A stretch of 64,000 nt of DNA from Rhizobium sp. BK313 (GTDB lineage Bacteria > Pseudomonadota > Alphaproteobacteria > Rhizobiales > Rhizobiaceae), in the NCBI RefSeq assembly GCF_014193655.1, contig NZ_JACHZQ010000001.1:1364001-1428000 (forward strand), given 5' to 3'. The notes under the pieces were generated by a model. The model saw nothing but the letters and a program-made list of their open reading frames with translations, ran no database searches and was not told the DNA's origin. Shown here piece by piece: positions 54,022 through 63,320 of this stretch. The position numbers and the translations under genes were made by a program. The stretch's first letter is position 1. Each line of letters begins with the position of its first letter.

Positions 54022-54969
54022 ATGATCGACTGGGATGACATTCGCTACTTTCTTGCCGTGGCGCGCGAAGGATCAGTGCGGGCAGCCGCCGAGGGGCTTG
54101 GGGTTTACCATTCGACCGTCCTGCGACGCGTCGCACAGCTCGAGGAGCGGCTGGGCGCGCAGATGTTCGAAAAGCTGCCTTCGGGCTATCGCCTGACGTC
54201 CGCGGGCGAGGAGGTCCTTGAGCTTGCCAACCAGATGGAAGCGTCGTCGCATCAGTTGGAAACGCGCCTCCTCGGTCGCGACCAGAGCGTGCGCGGCCTT
54301 CTGCGGGTGACCTTGGCGCCGACCCTCGCGACGCACCTGCTGATGGCGGACTTCGCCGAATTCGCGCGGCTGCATCCCGATATCGAGATGGACGTTCTGT
54401 CGTCCGGCGAGCTAGTCAATCTGACCAACCGAGAGGCGGACGTCGCGATACGCGTGGTCTACGACCGCAAGACGCTGCCGCTCAATCTTCACGGTCGGAA
54501 AGGCCCCGAGGTGTTCGGAGGCGTCTACATTTCCCGAGACCGACTGTCTGCGCGGCGTGGAGGCGCACCTGATCCCGTCCGTTGGATCGTGATCAGCAGT
54601 CATGGAGTTCCGGACTGGGCAAGCGAGGGCGAGGTTCGCACCGCCGAGGTGCCGTTCCGAGTCACGGACGCCGAGGCTCAGATCGTCGCCGTCCGACAGG
54701 GACTGGGGATCACGACGCTACCTTGTTTCGTTGGAGATGCCGACCCGTTGCTGACGAGGGTGCCAGGCACTGACCTGCACATATACGGAACGCTCTTTCT
54801 TCTCACCCAGGGGGAGACGCGCAAGACGAAGCGGGTGCGTGTCTTCACGGAGTTCCTATCCCGCAGGCTCGCCGGCCATGCCCCGCTTCTCACGGGGCAT
54901 GGCCAGGAAAGGTTCGGGGCCGAACCCACTGGCAGCAATGATGGCGACGTCACCGTTCTTGAAAGGTAG
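54022..54969 (+). CDS. LysR-family regulator
   Basis: A 315-residue LysR-type protein: winged HTH (IDWDDIRYFLAVAREGSVRA, then AAEGLGVYHSTVLRRVAQLE) and a C-terminal effector domain (RGLLRVTLAPTLATHLLMAD; VRQGLGITTLPCFVGDAD). It probably controls the divergent SDR at 53789 through the 232-bp gap, where TGTGC-N6-GCACA (53854-53869) is a possible site. Preferred start ATG 54022. Confidence 0.9.
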   Translation: MIDWDDIRYFLAVAREGSVRAAAEGLGVYHSTVLRRVAQLEERLGAQMFEKLPSGYRLTSAGEEVLELANQMEASSHQLETRLLGRDQSVRGLLRVTLAPTLATHLLMADFAEFARLHPDIEMDVLSSGELVNLTNREADVAIRVVYDRKTLPLNLHGRKGPEVFGGVYISRDRLSARRGGAPDPVRWIVISSHGVPDWASEGEVRTAEVPFRVTDAEAQIVAVRQGLGITTLPCFVGDADPLLTRVPGTDLHIYGTLFLLTQGETRKTKRVRVFTEFLSRRLAGHAPLLTGHGQERFGAEPTGSNDGDVTVLER

Positions 54970-55024
54970 CCCTCCAGTGATCGAATGGCGGCGCCGGGTC
55001 AGTGACTAAAGGCGAGAGATCAAG

Positions 55025-55816
55025 TCAGAGTGTGTCGATCAGGCCTCCGTCCACTCGCATCGACGCTCCGGTCGTTGCGGACGCAAGAGGCGAGGCCAGA
55101 TAGGTGACGAGATTGGCGATTTCCTCGACGCTGGCAGCCCGTTGAATAATCGAACTGCTGCGGTGCTTCTTGACGAAGTCCGCCGCGACCTCCTCGATAG
55201 GCTTCCCCGTCTTCGCGCGCTCGTCGGCGAGCATCGCTTCGACGCCTTCGGAGAGTGTCGGGCCGGGGAGGACCGAGTTCACGGTGACGCCAGTTCCAGC
55301 CATTCGCTTGGCAAGGCCGCGGGCAACCGCAATGTCGGCGGTCTTGCTGACGCCATAGTGGATCATCTCGACCGGAATGTTGAAGCCAGATTCCGACGCG
55401 ATGAAGATGACGCGGCCCCATTTGACCTTCTGCATGCCCGGTAGGTAGGCGCGCGAAAGTCTGACGGCGGACATCACGTTTACCTGCCAGTGACGGTCCC
55501 ATACTTCGTCGTCAGCGTCGAAGAAATCGAGCGGCTGAAAGATGCCTGCGTTGTTGATGAGGATGTCCACATGGGGAACTTTAGCGACAAGAGCGTCACA
55601 TCCTTTAGCGGTCGCGAGATCGGCTGCAACGGCGGTTACGGTGCCCTTTGCACCTTCGCCTTTCAGGCGATCGGCCGCCTTCGCGGTCTTCTCATCGGAT
55701 CGGCCGTTGACTACAACGTCCGCACCCGCCCTAGCGAGCTGGCGGACGATCGCGTAGCCGATGCCTTCCGTGGATCCGGTAACGAGTGCGGTCTTGCCTG
55801 TGAGGTCGATCTGCAT
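55025..55816 (-). CDS. Short-chain dehydrogenase/reductase
   Basis: A 263-residue classical SDR: ALVTGSTEGIGYAIVRQLAR, NNAG in ILINNAGIFQPLDF, catalytic Ser in FIASESGFNIP and YxxxK in IHYGVSKTADIAVARG. AGGAG before ATG 55816. Convergent with the LysR gene ending at 54969. Substrate unknown. Confidence 0.92.
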   Translation of the reverse strand: MQIDLTGKTALVTGSTEGIGYAIVRQLARAGADVVVNGRSDEKTAKAADRLKGEGAKGTVTAVAADLATAKGCDALVAKVPHVDILINNAGIFQPLDFFDADDEVWDRHWQVNVMSAVRLSRAYLPGMQKVKWGRVIFIASESGFNIPVEMIHYGVSKTADIAVARGLAKRMAGTGVTVNSVLPGPTLSEGVEAMLADERAKTGKPIEEVAADFVKKHRSSSIIQRAASVEEIANLVTYLASPLASATTGASMRVDGGLIDTL

Positions 55817-55880
55817 TTTCTGCTCCTGTAGGGTTGGATTACAAAACGTATGAAAACTGGCAATCGGTCGCCGCAGCCCA

Positions 55881-56276
55881 TCACCTCTGGCCGGCGGCCT
55901 GCTTCGACGCCTCGCGGAACACGAGTTCAATCAAGATCTGGCCGGGCGTCCTGACGAATAAGCGCCGCTCGCCTAGATCGGGCAGATCCATCGTCGAGTA
56001 AGGGGTTCCCTTTTTGTCGAGGCGAGCCCGGAATTCATCGTAACCGTCCAGCCGAAAGCCGATATGATCGATGACCTCGGCGCTGCGTCCGACGGGCGTA
56101 CCACCGCCGGGGACGAGATGGACGATCGGTTGGTCACCTTCATAGAGCCAGTAGCCCGGAAAGCCGAATGAGGGACGGTACCCGACAGTCAGACCGAGCA
56201 GGTCTTGAAGGAACTGTCTGGTGCCTTCCAGGTCGGCGGTCCGCAACGTCACGTGATCGAGGTTCATGGCGTTCAT
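55881..56276 (-). CDS. VOC-family (glyoxalase-like) protein
   Basis: A 131-residue vicinal-oxygen-chelate protein: MNLDHVTLRTADLEGTRQFL, then DLLGLTVGYRPSFGFPGYWL with metal-site His and Glu candidates (IDHIGFRL; ILIELVFRE). ATG 56276 overlaps the SDR stop by 4 bp, so it is co-translated with that SDR. It may act on the same aromatic or glyoxal-like substrate. Confidence 0.88.
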   Translation of the reverse strand: MNAMNLDHVTLRTADLEGTRQFLQDLLGLTVGYRPSFGFPGYWLYEGDQPIVHLVPGGGTPVGRSAEVIDHIGFRLDGYDEFRARLDKKGTPYSTMDLPDLGERRLFVRTPGQILIELVFREASKQAAGQR

Positions 56277-56983
56277 CCGATCACGCCGCCGCCGTCGACC
56301 CGGACAGTCGAACCGGTGGCGAAGGGAGTGGTCATGAGGAATAGCACTGCATTGGCGATGTCCGAGGGCTGGCCAATAGTCTTGGCGGGCAAGCCGGCAG
56401 CAACGCGTTCAAACATGGCGCTTCGGCTAGTCTCTTCCATCTTTGCCCAGAGCGGCGTGTCGATCAGGCCAGGTGAAACTGCATTGACCCTGACGGGCGA
56501 GAGTTCGAGCGCCAGCCCGCGGCCCAGAGATTCAAGAGCGGCATTGATTGCGCCCTGAAGCACTGACGACCCGGACGGACGTTCGCTCAGGAAGCCGGAG
56601 ATGAAGGTCAGCGAACCTCTTTCGGTAAAGCGGGCCGCCTTGGCGACCCGGTAGGCGCCCCAGAATTTGCTTTCCATCGCCCGCCTCGCATCGTCGAGAG
56701 AGAGCTTGCGAACCGGTCCGCTGGGCGTCTGTGCGGCAGAGATCACGACGTGATCCCAGGCATCCTTCCTTGCAAAGAAGGAATCAACGGCGCTTTCGTC
56801 GCCGGTGTCGAGGACCGCCGTTTCGACGTCGCCAAGAGACGATGCAGCTTCAGCCAGCTTCTGTTCAGAACGGGAGGCGATCGTTACCTTCGCACCGGCC
56901 TCAAGAGCCTGCCGGGCGACTTCATAACCTATCCCGGAACTTCCGCCAATGACGAGGACACGTTGATTGGTCAAGGATGTCAT
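56273..56983 (-). CDS. Short-chain dehydrogenase/reductase
   Basis: A 236-residue SDR: VLVIGGSSGIGYEVARQALE, then SAAQ in HVVISAAQTPSG where most have NNAG, and a catalytic region FISGFLSERPSGSSVLQGAI in which the usual YxxxK is not clear (SVLQGAINA), so activity may differ. AGGAG before ATG 56983. Divergent from the LysR gene at 57103 and first gene of an SDR-VOC pair. Confidence 0.88.
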   Translation of the reverse strand: MTSLTNQRVLVIGGSSGIGYEVARQALEAGAKVTIASRSEQKLAEAASSLGDVETAVLDTGDESAVDSFFARKDAWDHVVISAAQTPSGPVRKLSLDDARRAMESKFWGAYRVAKAARFTERGSLTFISGFLSERPSGSSVLQGAINAALESLGRGLALELSPVRVNAVSPGLIDTPLWAKMEETSRSAMFERVAAGLPAKTIGQPSDIANAVLFLMTTPFATGSTVRVDGGGVIG

Positions 56984-57082
56984 GTTGGTCTCCTGTTCGA
57001 CGGCGAACCGTCTGTCAATTCGATTTTTTAGAACATAAGGCATGACAGCACTCGCAAGAATGGCTGTTGTCGGTGAGTGTCT

Positions 57083-57099
57083 CTTGCGATATCAGCAAG
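57083..57099. promoter_or_regulatory. LysR-type T-N11-A box
   Basis: CTTGC-GATATCA-GCAAG is a 17-bp perfect dyad containing T-N11-A, the classic LysR site. It sits in the 119-bp gap between the SDR start (56983) and LysR ATG (57103), just before the latter, as expected for autoregulation plus control of the divergent SDR-VOC pair. Confidence 0.6.
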
Positions 57100-57102
57100 A
57101 AT

Positions 57103-57993
57103 ATGAGCGACAACTTTCTGGATATGCTTGTTTTCGTAAGGGTGGCGGACGCGGGAAGTCTTTCCAGTGCCGCACGCGAACTCAACCTCTCCCTGACTGT
57201 CGTCAGTCGCAAGCTGTCGCGGCTCGAAGAGCGGTTGGGCGTCCGTCTGATGAACCGCACGACGAGGTCACTGACCTTGACCGAAGAGGGCACGCGCTTC
57301 TACGAGCGCTGTGTCCGCATCCTTGCTGAAATCGAGGACGCCGAGACGGAGGTCACGAGCGGCCGGGATACCGCCAGCGGCACGCTGAAAGTGACGGCAA
57401 CCTTCGCCTTCGGGATACGGTGGCTTGCGCCGCTGCTAGGCGAATTTCAGCGCGCTCATCCCGGTCTGCATGTGCGTCTCGATACGGACGACGGCGTCGC
57501 GAACATCATAGACGCCGGGTACGATCTGGCGATCCGGTTCGGTGCACTTGCCGACTCCAGTCTTATCGCGCGGCAGCTTGCACCCAACAGGCGGGTTATC
57601 TGCGCGGCGCCCGCCTACCTCGACGTTCGCGGCCGGCCCAGTTCGCTCGATGACCTTCTGCAGCACGACGTCGTATCTTTCGGCGACCCTCCGAACACGC
57701 ATTGGGTGTTTGCGGATGGCCGCTCCGTCAACGTTCGGAGCAACCTCAGCACCAACAACGGCGAGCTTGGCCACTGCTGGGCGTTGCAGGGAGCGGGCCT
57801 CATTCTGAAGTCCATCTGGGATGTTCAGGACGACGTCGCCGCCGGGAGGCTGGAAGTCGTTCTGCCGGCGCACCGGCTGCCCGCTGCACCGATACACGCG
57901 GTCTTTCCTCATAGTCGGCTGGCGGCGGCAAAAGTTCGCCTTTGCGTAGACTTCCTCGCCGCACGGCTAAAGAACGCGTCGCCGGAACTGTGA
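57103..57993 (+). CDS. LysR-family regulator
   Basis: A 296-residue LysR protein: HTH in LVFVRVADAGSLSSAARELN, LSLTVVSRKLSRLEERLGVR, and an effector domain beginning SGTLKVTATFAFGIRWLAPL. It is divergent from the SDR-VOC pair and probably regulates it. ATG 57103 (MSDNFLDMLVF) is used; TTG 57067 would place the dyad inside the gene. Confidence 0.9.
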   Translation: MSDNFLDMLVFVRVADAGSLSSAARELNLSLTVVSRKLSRLEERLGVRLMNRTTRSLTLTEEGTRFYERCVRILAEIEDAETEVTSGRDTASGTLKVTATFAFGIRWLAPLLGEFQRAHPGLHVRLDTDDGVANIIDAGYDLAIRFGALADSSLIARQLAPNRRVICAAPAYLDVRGRPSSLDDLLQHDVVSFGDPPNTHWVFADGRSVNVRSNLSTNNGELGHCWALQGAGLILKSIWDVQDDVAAGRLEVVLPAHRLPAAPIHAVFPHSRLAAAKVRLCVDFLAARLKNASPEL

Positions 57994-58092
57994 TGGGTAC
58001 CTGGGAGGGGCCTGGTCGCATCCGCGATCTCGAAATTCATGCCGTCGATCGGCTCTTGGTGCGCGAGAGCCCGGAAACCAGACGGCCAATAC

Positions 58093-58617
58093 TCACGGAG
58101 AGTAATGGCTGAACACGAAGTCCTTCGAGCGGTCGAGTTTTGTGTGGCACGCAAAACAGGACTTCAGAAGCGGCTCGCTCTGGTTGGCGATGCCGTTCTC
58201 GAACTGGCCATATCCCCACCCGCCAGTGTCGGCGTACTTCTTCGAATCCTTCACGCTGATCTGCACATTCGTCGGGTCGCCCGCCACGAAGGACTGCGGC
58301 GCCGGAAACACGGCGTCGTTTTCCGGAGACGACTTGTAGACATATGCCAGGCGAGCAATCACCGATCCATCGGGGAAGGGCCGCGTCCCCTCGCGGAATG
58401 CCTTCACAGCGATGTCGTTTCCGAGGATCGCTCGAATGTCGTTGTTCTTTCCGGCTTCGTGGGCGACCGTGATCACCCGCCAATCACGATATCCGTCTGG
58501 AAGACTGACGCCGTAAATCGGCGACGCATTGTCAGCAGCGGCGACAGCAACGACGAAAGGTAGACAGATCGCCGCGACACCTAACGGCCGCGTCCACTTG
58601 GCAATGTACTTTCGCAT
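58093..58617 (-). CDS. Cytochrome P460-family protein
   Basis: A 174-residue exported protein (signal ending AVAAA) with the P460 profile: SLPDGYRDWRVITVAHEAGK, then NDIAVKAFREGTRPFPDGSV, and a C-terminal CFACH heme motif (154-158). P460 proteins oxidise hydroxylamine or nitric oxide or have related periplasmic roles. GGAG precedes ATG 58617. Monocistronic, convergent with LysR. Confidence 0.9.
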   Translation of the reverse strand: MRKYIAKWTRPLGVAAICLPFVVAVAAADNASPIYGVSLPDGYRDWRVITVAHEAGKNNDIRAILGNDIAVKAFREGTRPFPDGSVIARLAYVYKSSPENDAVFPAPQSFVAGDPTNVQISVKDSKKYADTGGWGYGQFENGIANQSEPLLKSCFACHTKLDRSKDFVFSHYSP

Positions 58618-59065
58618 CTCAGTCTCCTTGTAGGAAAACCATGTCGACCATCGCCGCTCCACGTACGTCCGTGTCTGGGGTTCACCTGCCGCCCATGAAG
58701 TTGCAGTTTAACGTGCTGATCTTACCGCAGACGATAGATCGGTTCCCCTGCCATGCTCCGACTCCTTCTGCGTTAGCAAAGAGCAGGTTGAGAAACCAAC
58801 AATAGCAGCAGGGCGGCTGACATCAATTGTGCTAAGGCGTGGTCGATTGGCTTCGATGTTTCCTGAAGCTGTTAACTGCGATCAATTCCGCATTGAAATG
58901 ATCCGCTGGTCATTTCGGACGAAGAACCGAAGGCAATGAGATGACGCTCCCAGACGTTGACGCGACTATGGGCTTGGCAACAGCATCGATGTCCTCAACT
59001 CTTTGGCGCTTGGCGCAGAATTGGGTGGAGCAGATGGCAGCAGCGGTTCAGAGCGTAGTAAAAAT

Positions 59066-59105
59066 CCGACATCATGGAGCCAGTGCGCACTTGCTCCATG
59101 ATGTC
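59066..59105. repeat. 40-bp near-perfect palindrome
   Basis: Arms CGACATCATGGAGC (59066-59079) and its complement (59092-59105) enclose AGTGCGCACT (59081-59090), itself a perfect palindrome on the same centre. Only C80/T91 does not pair. It lies in the 567-bp gap 58618-59184, where I support no gene. Could be an operator, a recombination site or a cruciform. Confidence 0.75.
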
Positions 59106-59184
59106 GCGCGTTTGTTCGTCCGACAATTGTCACCGTTCGCGACATCCAGTTCGCATCTCGCGGGCGAGCTGCTATCCATTTGCG

Positions 59185-59729
59185 ATGAGATTCGTCATCG
59201 CTCTGCTTCTGGTGTTCGCGAACACTCAATCGGTCCTTGCCACCCAACCAGTGGCGGCAAAGGTGTCTGTCTGCTTCACTTCATCCGAACAATGTGAAGA
59301 TCAAATCGTGGCGGAAATTGATCGAGCCAGGGCGTCCATCCGAGTCCAAGCTTACGGATTCACGTCGCTTCCTATCATCCACGCCCTTCAGCGAGCGGCA
59401 GGCAGAGGCGTTGAAGTGCTGGCGATCCTCGACAAGACGAACGAGCGGAAATATTCGGTGCAACGTTGCTCGAAGCTGCAGGAATCCCCGTCTGGATCCA
59501 CTACATGCCATCCATCGCGCATAACAAGGTCATTGTGATTGATGAGTCCTTGGTGATCGGCGGGTCGTACAACTACACGGCTGCGGCACAAAGGAGAAAT
59601 GCCGAAAACGTCACCTTCATCGACGGCCGAGAGGTCGCGCGCGAGTTCTTGGCGAATTGGGACAGTCGGCTGAAGGCGTCACGAGCGTTCGAAGGGCCGA
59701 ATAGCGTTTCGAACAAGGAAGCGAACTAA
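59185..59729 (+). pseudogene. Exported phospholipase D-like nuclease, frameshifted
   Basis: Frame 1 from ATG 59185 has a signal peptide (ALLLVFANTQSVLA) and VCFTSSEQCEDQIVAEIDRA, ARASIRVQAYGFTSLPIIHA; near 59455 one base is missing and frame 2 gives ATLLEAAGIPVWIHYMPSIA and HNKVIVIDESLVIGGSYNYT, the HKD motif of single-domain PLD nucleases. Together they give the normal ~180 residues. Real disruption or a dropped base in a GG run. Confidence 0.8.
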
Positions 59730-59801
59730 GGATTGTGGACATCCACAATCAGAACGGCCGCAAAACGCTCTCGTTCGATGAAATGTGCCTGCAGGCAGGA
59801 T

Positions 59802-60479
59802 TCATCGACGGGAGAGCGCCACGTCCGACCCGGCTAGCGACGTCAATTCGGCTGGTGCATCAACGAGGAGATCCGCGCCGGCAAGCTCAAGTTCGTCTCG
59901 ACTACCGTAACCCCAAAGGACGCCGATGGCGCGCATCCGGTTCGCGTGAGCCCCGGCGATGTCGTATTTTCGACCCCCCACCATCAGGCAGTCCTTGGCG
60001 GGCAACCCGGTATCTTGCAGGATATGCGCCAACAGTTCAGGCTTATGGTCCAGGCCAGCTCCGGGCACCGACCCGTATATCCCCTGAAAGAGATCCGACA
60101 GGCCGTGATTTTCAAGAATTCGCTCCGCGAAGGTTTTCCGTTTGGAAGTCGCCAGGAAGAGACTGACGCGTTGAGAATGCAGCTTGACGATCGCTTCTCT
60201 TATTCCGGGGTAGAGCTCACTTAATAGGAGGCCACGGGTTCCGTAGTCGGCTCTGTAGGCTTCCACGGCCTCTGTGACGCGGTCATCCTCGAACGAGCTG
60301 AGAAGATACCTCATCACTTCCTCGATGGGCGGCCCGATGATCGAGCTGATATCCATCTCCGGGTCCGTTTCATGACCGAGCACCCGCAACGCTGCGCGGC
60401 AGCTTGAGAGGATGCCTGGTTGGGAATCGACCAGTGTTCCATCCAGATCAAGGAGGAGGTTCGAAGCGGCATAGGGCAC
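59802..60479 (-). CDS. HAD-family phosphatase (Gph-like)
   Basis: A 225-residue HAD-IA hydrolase: motif I LLLDLDGTLVDS (Asp11/Asp13), motif II in SLFLATSKRKTFAER, Lys in GLDHKPELLA and motif IV DCLMVGGRKYDIAGAHAN. In motif IV the usual GDxxxD is GGRKYD, so the first acidic residue is Gly and activity may be reduced. Probably hydrolyses a sugar phosphate or phosphoglycolate. Confidence 0.88.
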   Translation of the reverse strand: MPYAASNLLLDLDGTLVDSQPGILSSCRAALRVLGHETDPEMDISSIIGPPIEEVMRYLLSSFEDDRVTEAVEAYRADYGTRGLLLSELYPGIREAIVKLHSQRVSLFLATSKRKTFAERILENHGLSDLFQGIYGSVPGAGLDHKPELLAHILQDTGLPAKDCLMVGGRKYDIAGAHANRMRAIGVLWGYGSRDELELAGADLLVDAPAELTSLAGSDVALSRR

Positions 60480-60771
60480 GGCATCTCACTTTCGTGTCAT
60501 GCGGGTCAGGATAGAGCCGCTATAAACAGGGTGACAGGGGGATGGGTCAAGCGGAGTGATGTCCACCCCAGTCGAGCCTTGAACAGTCTCAGGTTGAGAC
60601 CGAAGTCGACGAAGCATTCGGCGAGGGAGGGGCCGCGCGGCCGTGGGGTGCTCGTGATGGACGTTGACACACTGCTATTGGGTAGGCAAAGATGGAAAAG
60701 TTGAACTTATGCAGTTCACCATCGCCCGTTTCGGCAAAGGATTCTAATTTTTTGCGGCAGGGCTGCTAGAG
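60480..60771. other. 292-bp intergenic region
   Basis: Between the divergent HAD gene and the transglutaminase-like gene. No gene supported. It should hold both promoters, though no clear -35/-10 pair can be assigned. Confidence 0.5.
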
Positions 60772-61683
60772 ATGGCGATTCTTGGCAAGATAACACATGT
60801 TACCACCTACAGGTATGCGAAGCCTGTAACCTTCGGTACGCACCGAGCAATGTTCTTGCCACGGCGTGGCGCTTCGGCGCGTCTGCTCGGTTGGTCGGCG
60901 AGAACCAGCGTTCCTTCAAAAATTCATTGGATAAGCGATCCGCGTTCCAACACTGTGACCGTGATGGAGTTCAGCGAAGCCGGAAACGAACTGACGTTCA
61001 CGTTTGAGGTCCAAGGCGTCTATTTCGGAGTAAAGGGAATCGAGGCGTTCCCTCTGGAGCCACGCGCCGACGAAATTCCGGTGCAATATACCCCCGATGA
61101 GTGGACTGATCTCGCCGGCTATCTGCGTCCTCATACTGAAGATCCTGATGCAAGCGTAGCCGCCTGGACCAAACGCTTCGTCGCGCGGGACCAGGACCAA
61201 ACCATCGATGTCTTGCGTCGGATGCTGAACACTTTCCACGACGGCTTCAATTACTGCGCGAGAGAAGCAGAAGGAACCCAGTCACCTGGCGAAACCCTTC
61301 GCACCAAATCAGGAACATGCCGGGACTATGCCTGGTTGATGATCGAGGCATTGCGCCGGCTCGGGATCGCCTCCCGCTTTGTCTCAGGTTACTTGTACGA
61401 CGCGGCGTTGGACGGAGGCGCAGTCGGAACGACGGGCGCCGGCGCCACTCATGCCTGGCTGCAGGTATTCCTTCCCGGTGCAGGATGGCTTGATTACGAC
61501 CCAACAAACCAGATCACTGCCGGGTTTAATTTGATCCCGGTGGCAGTTGCCCGACACCCAGCTCAGGCAATACCATTGGAAGGCTCATGGTTTGGGGAAG
61601 CTAAAGACTACCTGGGCATGACGGTTGACGTCGCCGTCAATAAGATCGGTGAGATCCCAGATTTGTCGGAAGTCAAGGACTAG
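60772..61683 (+). CDS. Transglutaminase-like protein
   Basis: A 303-residue cytoplasmic protein with an N-terminal beta domain (ITHVTTYRYAKPVTFGTHRA) and a transglutaminase core: Cys183 in KSGTCRDYAWLMIEALRRLG, His227 in AGATHAWLQVFLPGAGW and Asp243 in DYDPTNQ. Probably a protease or amidase of the transglutaminase superfamily; substrate unknown. No signal peptide. Confidence 0.92.
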   Translation: MAILGKITHVTTYRYAKPVTFGTHRAMFLPRRGASARLLGWSARTSVPSKIHWISDPRSNTVTVMEFSEAGNELTFTFEVQGVYFGVKGIEAFPLEPRADEIPVQYTPDEWTDLAGYLRPHTEDPDASVAAWTKRFVARDQDQTIDVLRRMLNTFHDGFNYCAREAEGTQSPGETLRTKSGTCRDYAWLMIEALRRLGIASRFVSGYLYDAALDGGAVGTTGAGATHAWLQVFLPGAGWLDYDPTNQITAGFNLIPVAVARHPAQAIPLEGSWFGEAKDYLGMTVDVAVNKIGEIPDLSEVKD

Positions 61684-61919
61684 TTCAACGCATGTTCTGC
61701 TTAGGGGGCTTGGTCGAACATTCGACCGGAACGCCAGACCATCTGTCCAGTCGCAATCAATCTGCAAGCCCCGATAAACCCGCAGAGAACGCAGTGACAA
61801 CTCGGGGTCGCAGTTGCGCCAAAAGCCGCCATTCCACCTCCCGTGCTATTTGTCGGTGGGTGATTTCCGAAGCGAGGCGTATAAATTGGCAACCTTTAAG
61901 ATGAATGGAGGATGTGCTG

Positions 61920-62258
61920 ATGCCCCGCTTTCTTGCCGTTTACACCATGAAGCCCGAGGACCTGGCGTCCTTTCGAAACCTGCCCAAAGCCGAGCAGGAT
62001 GCAGTCGACGCCGTCGGCATAAAAGAGTGGTCGGCGTGGGAAGAAAGAAATGCTTCGTCCATCCTTGATCCTGGCGGAATGGTGGGCAAGACGACACGCA
62101 TGACCAAGGAGGGCGTCGTCAACGCGGTGAATTCTTTCTGCGGCTACTTGGTGGTCGAAGCCGAGAGCGCTGATGCCGCTGCACGACTGTTCGAAGACCA
62201 CCCGCACATCACCATTTTTCCGGGCGACGGGGTGGATATAATGCCTTTTTTGACGTGA
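61920..62258 (+). CDS. YCII-like small protein
   Basis: A 112-residue protein, MPRFLAVYTMKPEDLASFRN at the start, and GYLVVEAESADAAARLFEDH, PHITIFPGDGVDIMP at the end, resembling YCII-related domains with a ferredoxin-like fold. GGAGG precedes ATG 61920 by 8 bases. Function unknown. Confidence 0.82.
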   Translation: MPRFLAVYTMKPEDLASFRNLPKAEQDAVDAVGIKEWSAWEERNASSILDPGGMVGKTTRMTKEGVVNAVNSFCGYLVVEAESADAAARLFEDHPHITIFPGDGVDIMPFLT

Positions 62259-62457
62259 CCTCTTTGCGCGGGCATCACCACAGCCGATGATCTCACCTCA
62301 GCGACGAGGGAGTCCGCATTGGGCCATGATTGGCCACGCGTAACGGCAGCTTCGCGCCCCCAAACCCGCCGCAGTTGTTCACGACGCTACACTCCAATAG
62401 CAGACTCTGTTAGTAACATTTGCAGCATCGACAATCTCGCCGCGTTATGGAGATTTT

Positions 62458-63126
62458 TTGCAGGACGTTCTGATCGAAAGGCGTCATGTTGTGGGGATAC
62501 ACCTCGATCAACTTGAACGATCCACCGCACCGAGTGCGCCACGGGAAGACGAGGCAATCTACGCCAGCATTGCGTTGCGCTTTCTGATGGACGATAACGC
62601 GCTGGGCGCAGTTGCTCATGAGCTTGGAATTGCCATCGAAGTCGATGTCCCCGACTTCAGCGGAACTCCGCTGACACAGGCGATTGTGTTTGCTGCCGAC
62701 GGCTATCCTTATGATGGTCATGTAACCGAGGCCTAATGTGCTTATCGTGCTTCCGGGCGCGACAGTCCTCACCGCCGGCAGTTTGAAGAAAACGTGAGGG
62801 CGTCGCCCAGACGTCCACCCGTGACAAGGCTGAAGTACACCAAGTTCCTCGCTACGCCTTGTTTGGGGTTTGCCGGTGAGATCGTCGATCGCGCGACACT
62901 CATCCGCTATGTTGCTAACAGATGCGGCGGGGCCCACCACCATAGTTCCCGCATCAAGTTCGACGCGATCGACAATAGGCTGACCGATGTTGGGCACGGA
63001 CTGCGGGTTCGCGGCGATGGTATGTCTGTGGTGTTCATGGAGACTCTTGGGACGGCATGGTTGTTGCTACAGAGTCCTGGTGTCACCGCGCTGCGGCACG
63101 CCTTAGCCTCCGATTGTGGCCCGTAG
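62458..63126 (+). pseudogene. Unknown conserved-looking gene with in-frame stop
   Basis: One frame: TTG 62458 then VGIHLDQLERSTAPSAPRED, ALRFLMDDNALGAVAHELGI to HVTEA, TAA at 62734-62736, and after it in the same frame VTRLKYTKFLATPCLGFAGE, LIRYVANRCGGAHHHSSRIK and VVFMETLGTAWLLLQSPGV to TAG at 63124. The second half reads as a natural continuation (about 220 codons in all), so the stop looks like a nonsense mutation. No named family. Confidence 0.55.
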
Positions 63127-63320
63127 TTCAAGGCGGTCTCGGACATTCAAATGAGTAGGTTTGATATTGGCGCCAAAAGCCCAACTACCGAAACGCGCAC
63201 TCAGAGTTGTCATAGGGAGTTGACTTACCTAGTCCCCAAAGGGGACAAGCAGATCATCGCACGGGGCTTCCCACGAGAAGAGCTACGAGATAAAGCGACC
63301 TCATCTTCTAAATCCATTGT

